DNA from: Osedax fenrisi
Taxonomy: Eukaryota > Annelida > Polychaeta > Sabellida > Siboglinidae
Direction of reading: 5' to 3'
DNA length: 64,000 nt
Assembly (NCBI GenBank): GCA_964019155.1
Contig: OZ025239.1
Span: forward strand, 96,122,795 to 96,186,794
In this document: piece after piece, positions 58,972 to 64,000 of the stretch
Layout: every line of letters starts with the position of its first letter
Position numbering within the stretch: the stretch's first letter is position 1
The notes under the pieces: model-generated
Database searches by the model: none
Seen by the model: the letters and a program-made list of their open reading frames with translations, nothing else
What the model was told of the DNA's origin: nothing
Translations under genes and position numbers: made by a program

Positions 58972-60727
58972 ACGACATTTTATTTATAACCTAGATAATT
59001 TCATTATTATATATAGATATATATATATATTATAATGAGGCAATGTAATGTTGAGCTATGAAGATCTGCTTTCCTTTAGATGTTGCAGTTTCTTTGTCTT
59101 AGTTGTTCAAACTGTGAATTATTATGCTCAACTTTACTATAAAACACAAAATATAACATACAGTTATAATATATATATTTCTTATTATAAATATAATGAT
59201 TAAATATTTCATATACCTATTAATTGTTGTATCAATGTTATAATGAGCTATTTTATTTAGTCAGGGTATAATGAGTTATATATTTTATTTATGTTTATAT
59301 ACATATTGATTTAGTATATTTTATAATATCAATTTTATGTTTTGTATTTTTCAAATTCTGTCATATAAATAAATTTTAAATAATATTATTTATTGTAACA
59401 TTTTATAATAGAAATGTATATATTTAAGTTTTATTCAGAGATATACTCAATAATATAGTATAATATAAAGTTGATAATAAAGAGTTATACAATTATTCTA
59501 AGAATTATGAATTTAATGGAATTATTTTAATGTAGGCATGTGGAATATATCCTCTTATATTTAGACACTGTATAGTATGCATAACTACTTATTTGCAATG
59601 ACTGCATATACAAAACAAATAATGTTCACCTTTAACAGTTTAAATAAGTTAAATAAAATATATTATAATTATATATAGACATGCTTGATTATTCTTGCAA
59701 TTTTCTATTTCTAAATACTACTTAAAAGCCTTAATAAAAATAACCCTTCAATAAAAGTATCCAGTTAATATAAAATATTTAAATATCTATGAATGTATTT
59801 TATAAGATTAGCTATAATATATATTTCTGATTAAATAATGTGTTTACATAAGTAGAGAGAGTTATGATTATTGCATCGAGGTTAACTATAAATAATAGAG
59901 TAATGTATTGCATACTGCAGTATATAAATCTTGCACATGAAGTTACAAATAAGAATGATTTGTTAATTAATGTTTTAAAAAAACGGGAGTACTATGTTTA
60001 TTGCATTTACGTATCTTATTTGCGTACTCGAATCCTTATTGCTGAAATAGCGGGCCAATGTTCAGGTGATAAATCATCAGATTGCAGTGATTATTTATCC
60101 AGTAAAAAACCACCTCTAGCGGTATAGGTTAGTATATCACGTATTTCGTTGTAATGCGGTTACATTTTTTATCATGTCATTCTATTAACAACACACGAGG
60201 TGATTACACTGTAATCGGTATACACATTCGGTATCTAGGGTACATTATGGTTATTAGGCTTTACATATGATGCAAATTGAACATTTATATATATATATAA
60301 ATTCTATGTTTATAAATAAAAAAAATTGAAATTTGTTGTGTACACTTTTGTGAAAAAAATGAAAATCGGTAACAATATTTTATATTAATCGAGCTATCGC
60401 CTAAATACTCGAAATCATTATATTTAGTTATATGTTAACGGTGTTCCTGAATATATGGGTTGTAGGGTTGTATCCCTATCAATAGTATTAAATACTTACT
60501 ACTTTGTAATTTATTTTCTTTCAAAATATTATTAAATAAATAGTAAATATCTAACATCTAGCAAATAATTAGAAAAATAGCTAGAAGTATTTATTATTTG
60601 TACATCTATATCACTTAATAATGTTAATATCTGCTATTTTTCAATTTACTCGCACATTTTTGTTAGTTGGGATGATTATTCTATATAAGAAAATAAAACC
60701 TCAAACTTACCATAGTCTATATGAGTA
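58972..60727. other. Downstream of TCERG1
   Basis: AT-rich. An open frame at 59864-60127 has no recognisable domain and is judged chance. Nothing else seen. Confidence 0.55.
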
Positions 60728-61785
60728 CCAGTAAACTCGGACCAGGTAAACTCGGACCACTTTTGAGGTAAACTCGGACCACTTTTGAGGTAAACTCGGA
60801 CCACTTTTAAAGTAAACTCGGACCACTTTTTAAAAACATAAAGTAAACTTGGACCACTTATTAAAATAACTATATTTTGTATATTTCTATAATATAATAT
60901 TCTTTAACTTACTTCCACCTTATATAATTATATTATATCTGTTAAATAAATTATAAAAAAGATTCATTTAATATGATATTTTTGTGGAATTATATATTTA
61001 AATAGGTAAACATTTAATTTGAACTCGCACCACTTTTGAAGTAAACTCGGACCACTTGTGAAGTAAACTCGGACCACTTGTGAAGTAAACTCGGACCACT
61101 TATTAAAAATATAAAGAAGATTCGGACCAACCGTATAAACTATATATTGTATATTTCTAACATATAATATGCTTTAACTTATAAGTTAAAAGTATAATTT
61201 CACTGTATATAATTGCGAGTATTCCAATATTACTACACATACATAATTTATCATTTAATAACTTTAATAACATTTAATAACTTAACATAATTTAAATTGT
61301 CGTATATCACCACAGAGCTAGAGAGAAATGTCTCTCTAGCTCTATGTATATCACCGACGAGACCCACGATAGAAGCTATATTTATTATGATAGAAGTATA
61401 CAATATATAAGTTATTTTAATAAGTGGTCCGAGTTTACTTCACAAGTGGTCCGAGTTTACTTCAAAAGTGGTGCGAGTTCAAATTAAATGTTTACCTATT
61501 TAAGTATATAATTCCACAAAAATATCATATTAAATGACTCTTTTTATAATTTATTTAACAGATATAATATAATTATATAAGGTTAAAGCATATTATATTA
61601 TAGAAATATACAAAATATAGTTATTTTAAAAGTGGTCCGAATCTTCTTTATGTTTTTAATAAGTGGTCCGAGTTTACTTTATGTTTTTAAAAAGTGGTCC
61701 GAGTTTACTTTAAAAGTGGTCCGAGTTTACCTCAAAAGTGGTCCGAGTTTACCTGGTCCGAATTTACCTGGTCCGAGTTTACTGG
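60728..61785. mobile_element. 1.06-kb foldback element built of tandem terminal repeats
   Basis: Two inverted arms of about 400 bp start CCAGTAAACTCGGACCAGG and are flanked by TA. Each arm has two clusters of the unit GTAAACTCGGACCACTT (six copies, then about four), separated by a shared AT-rich spacer. The centre (about 61310-61350) carries a second small palindrome, AGAGCTAGAGAGA-like. No ORF of interest. TA flanks point to Tc1/mariner-type mobilisation in trans. Confidence 0.88.
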
Positions 61786-62420
61786 TATATATAATTCAAA
61801 TTTCTATAGGAAGTGAATTCCTAAGTAGCGAATCTAAATGTAACCTCTAACCCAATTTCTAGTTCATTAAAGTGTGTATACAATATGTTGTACGATATTT
61901 ATATATGATGTAATACATATATAACAACCTCTGAGTGGTATCACTGGAACATTAATGGTATTACCTTAGGGTATACTGATTTCTCAAGTTAGAGAATTAA
62001 TCCTACACTAATCATAGTTGATATAATTTCAGTATAGGTTATCTTATCACGTGATTCAGGTTAGAAGTGCAGTGGTGACGGCAATAATGTTTGTAAGTAT
62101 CGTTCTGTAAGTAGTAGGATATAGGACAATGATATTCCTATAGAGACCACTGTAGATGTATATATGAAGAACCCCATTCATAACATCTGATTTTAGAATA
62201 TATACATGCTATTTACGCTTATATAATCCAGCATTCATGTATCACATACACTAGAACACACTATTTAGTAAACTATGTTTAATATATAGATGTAATATGC
62301 TTCCTCTATTGATATTATCCTTCTTTCAGTTAAAGAAATCCTCATATAAAAACAAACATATTTCTCTATATAAATTCATATTCTTACTATATAACACATG
62401 GTATTTTTCTGGCATCTTTT

Positions 62421-63700
62421 GAACGATAATTGTCTTGACTCATCTGTTTTAACCAATTTTAGACCCATTTCCAAACTTACTATTATAGCTAAGATTCTCG
62501 AAATAATTATGTCTATGCACAAGTTAATTAACGTATTAATATCTTTCCTTCAATAATATCATTGAACCCAATATCAACCCTCGTCAGAGTGCTTTCAAGA
62601 AATACCATTCAACTGAGACTGAACCTATGTTCTAAATGACTTACTTACTACTCCTGATGGTACTAAATGTATATAAATAGTTATTTTGGACCTGTCATTT
62701 GCTCTTGACACTATAAAGCATTATATATTTATGTATAGGAAATATAGGATATATAGGTTTTTGGATATATATAATATATATTAGGATATATATAATTCCT
62801 ACCTACTTCAAGTTAACCTACTTTTGTTTATATTATATGTGATCGTTATTCCTTTGAACAAATTAATCAATCGCTTTATTAACTTATATCTATTAAGTGT
62901 AGAGTATCCCAGGGATTGGTGCTTAATAACTTGCTTAAACCAATTGGATCGTAACTGTTTACTCTATATATTCTCAACTATCTAAACTAATTCAATCCTT
63001 TTATTATATATATTCTGATGACATTCATATATATATATATATCACATTACCTAAGTTCATCCCTGCCTATAATGTACCTTTTTCAAAGTGTATTGGTTAA
63101 TTTACTTTTGTTAACCTAATAATAAGTGTAATTCTAATTTAAATGAAACTAAGAATGAATACATAAATAATTCGTATTATCAATCCAAATTTCCTTAAAC
63201 AAAATAATTCTCTAGTTAAACCTACATTTTGTATAACAAATATTGGCTTTCTTTTCGTCACTTATCATACGTATGATAGACATAAATATAATATAGGTAA
63301 ATTATCAAATTTATATATATATATATATACAATTCGTTATATTAGAAAATTTACAACTAAACATTTTTTTCTATTCTTATCAACTAACATATTTTACTCG
63401 ACTTGACTACTGTAACTTTATCCTCTGTTCTTACTTATAACTAAAGGTGATCATATTATTCGTGATCCTTTAAAACGTAATTCTAATCTTTATTATTCTG
63501 ATCATACTCCTTCTGTCTCTTCACTTATGTTATCACTTAAATAGTTAACTCTTAAAAAGCGTTAGCCTACCTATTTAAACTTATATGCCTAACTCATAAG
63601 TTAGTATACCAACCTATTTACTTATACAACCTCCTATAAGATATATCTACAGATACAATGCATCCGATACACTATATTACGTCTATAGACCTATAATATA
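62421..63700 (+). pseudogene. Decayed CR1/L2-like LINE reverse transcriptase
   Basis: Broken frames read NFRPISKLTIIAKILE, then NPRQSAFKKYHSTETE, SQGLVLNNLL, YSDDIHIY (the YADD box, at 63011), and RLDYCNF (63399). Order and spacing match the reverse transcriptase of CR1/L2/Rex-type LINEs. Many stops and frameshifts; AT-rich drift. Confidence 0.8.
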
Positions 63701-64000
63701 GTATACTATAGAACTATAGTTCTATTAGATTAATTGCATATAATTAAAATATAAATATATTTGGAGTTAGATCTTTTAAATATATGACCGCTATAAAGTT
63801 GAATTCCATTCTAATAAATATACGGAATATCCAAAATAACTACAATTTTAAATTAGATTAAAAGTACACAGGGCCTACGAAGTACCTAGCTCTGAAGGCT
63901 TTATAACTCACACTAGCATTGTTTTCATTTTGTTTCTCGTTTCTTATTATCGTTATTATAATATATTTTTTCATTAATAGAAATCTTTTCTGTTTATTGA

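Noticed and set aside
59864..60127. 87-codon open frame downstream of TCERG1
   Set aside because: No domain, no splice partners, composition like the surrounding AT-rich DNA.
1..64000. Bacterial-type systems, CRISPR arrays, rRNA or intact tRNA genes
   Set aside because: The tandem arrays lack CRISPR spacer structure, introns show the DNA is nuclear eukaryotic, and no rRNA or complete tRNA was found.

Overview
The window is nuclear DNA from an AT-rich animal genome. Two intron-rich genes stand out as small islands of balanced base composition in a very A+T-rich sea of (TA)n tracts, minisatellites and DNA transposons. Both proteins are close to vertebrate counterparts: a type II phosphatidylinositol 4-kinase and the WW/FF-domain transcription and splicing factor TCERG1. 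The mobile elements (PIF/Harbinger, pogo/Tigger, hAT-like, TA- and TTA-target MITEs, a CR1/L2-like LINE, tRNA-derived SINEs) are typical of invertebrate animals. I cannot name the phylum from the sequence.

Layout. The minus-strand PI4K2 gene runs from about 31.1 kb leftwards to 3.4 kb; its last exon or exons lie off the left edge. Nine exons of the long transcript (31108 to 3434) join in phase. A second, self-starting first exon at 10061-9690 also joins in phase to the same kinase exons. It encodes a diverged copy of the ATP-loop segment carried by exon 3 at 19.6 kb, so the locus can make two kinases that differ in N-terminal tail and nucleotide-binding loop. From 31.1 to 40.6 kb lies the shared upstream region between the two divergently transcribed genes. 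TCERG1 occupies 40596-58771 on the plus strand as 23 coding exons with consistent phases (about 1145 residues: repeat-rich N-terminus, three WW domains, six FF domains, conserved PPPPTASEP tail). The rest (58.8-64 kb) holds a 1.06-kb foldback element and a decayed LINE.

Mobile DNA. The first PI4K2 introns carry a pogo/Tigger relic (17.3-18.1 kb), a 7.2-kb PIF/Harbinger element (21.9-29.1 kb) with a broken transposase and an antisense MADF/BESS-like gene, several elements nested in it, and a three-copy TIR family whose members serve as empty sites for each other. TCERG1 introns carry an hAT element with an exact 8-bp target duplication, another TIR element, a LINE 3' tail and a tRNA-derived SINE.

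The two genes act in different processes (PI4P synthesis on endosomal and Golgi membranes; transcription elongation coupled to splicing) and I see no functional link beyond their head-to-head arrangement. The observations most worth checking are the alternative ATP-loop exons of PI4K2, the excess of GTT (rather than GTA or GTG) 5' splice sites in both genes, and the MDPHMDQH minisatellite inside TCERG1.
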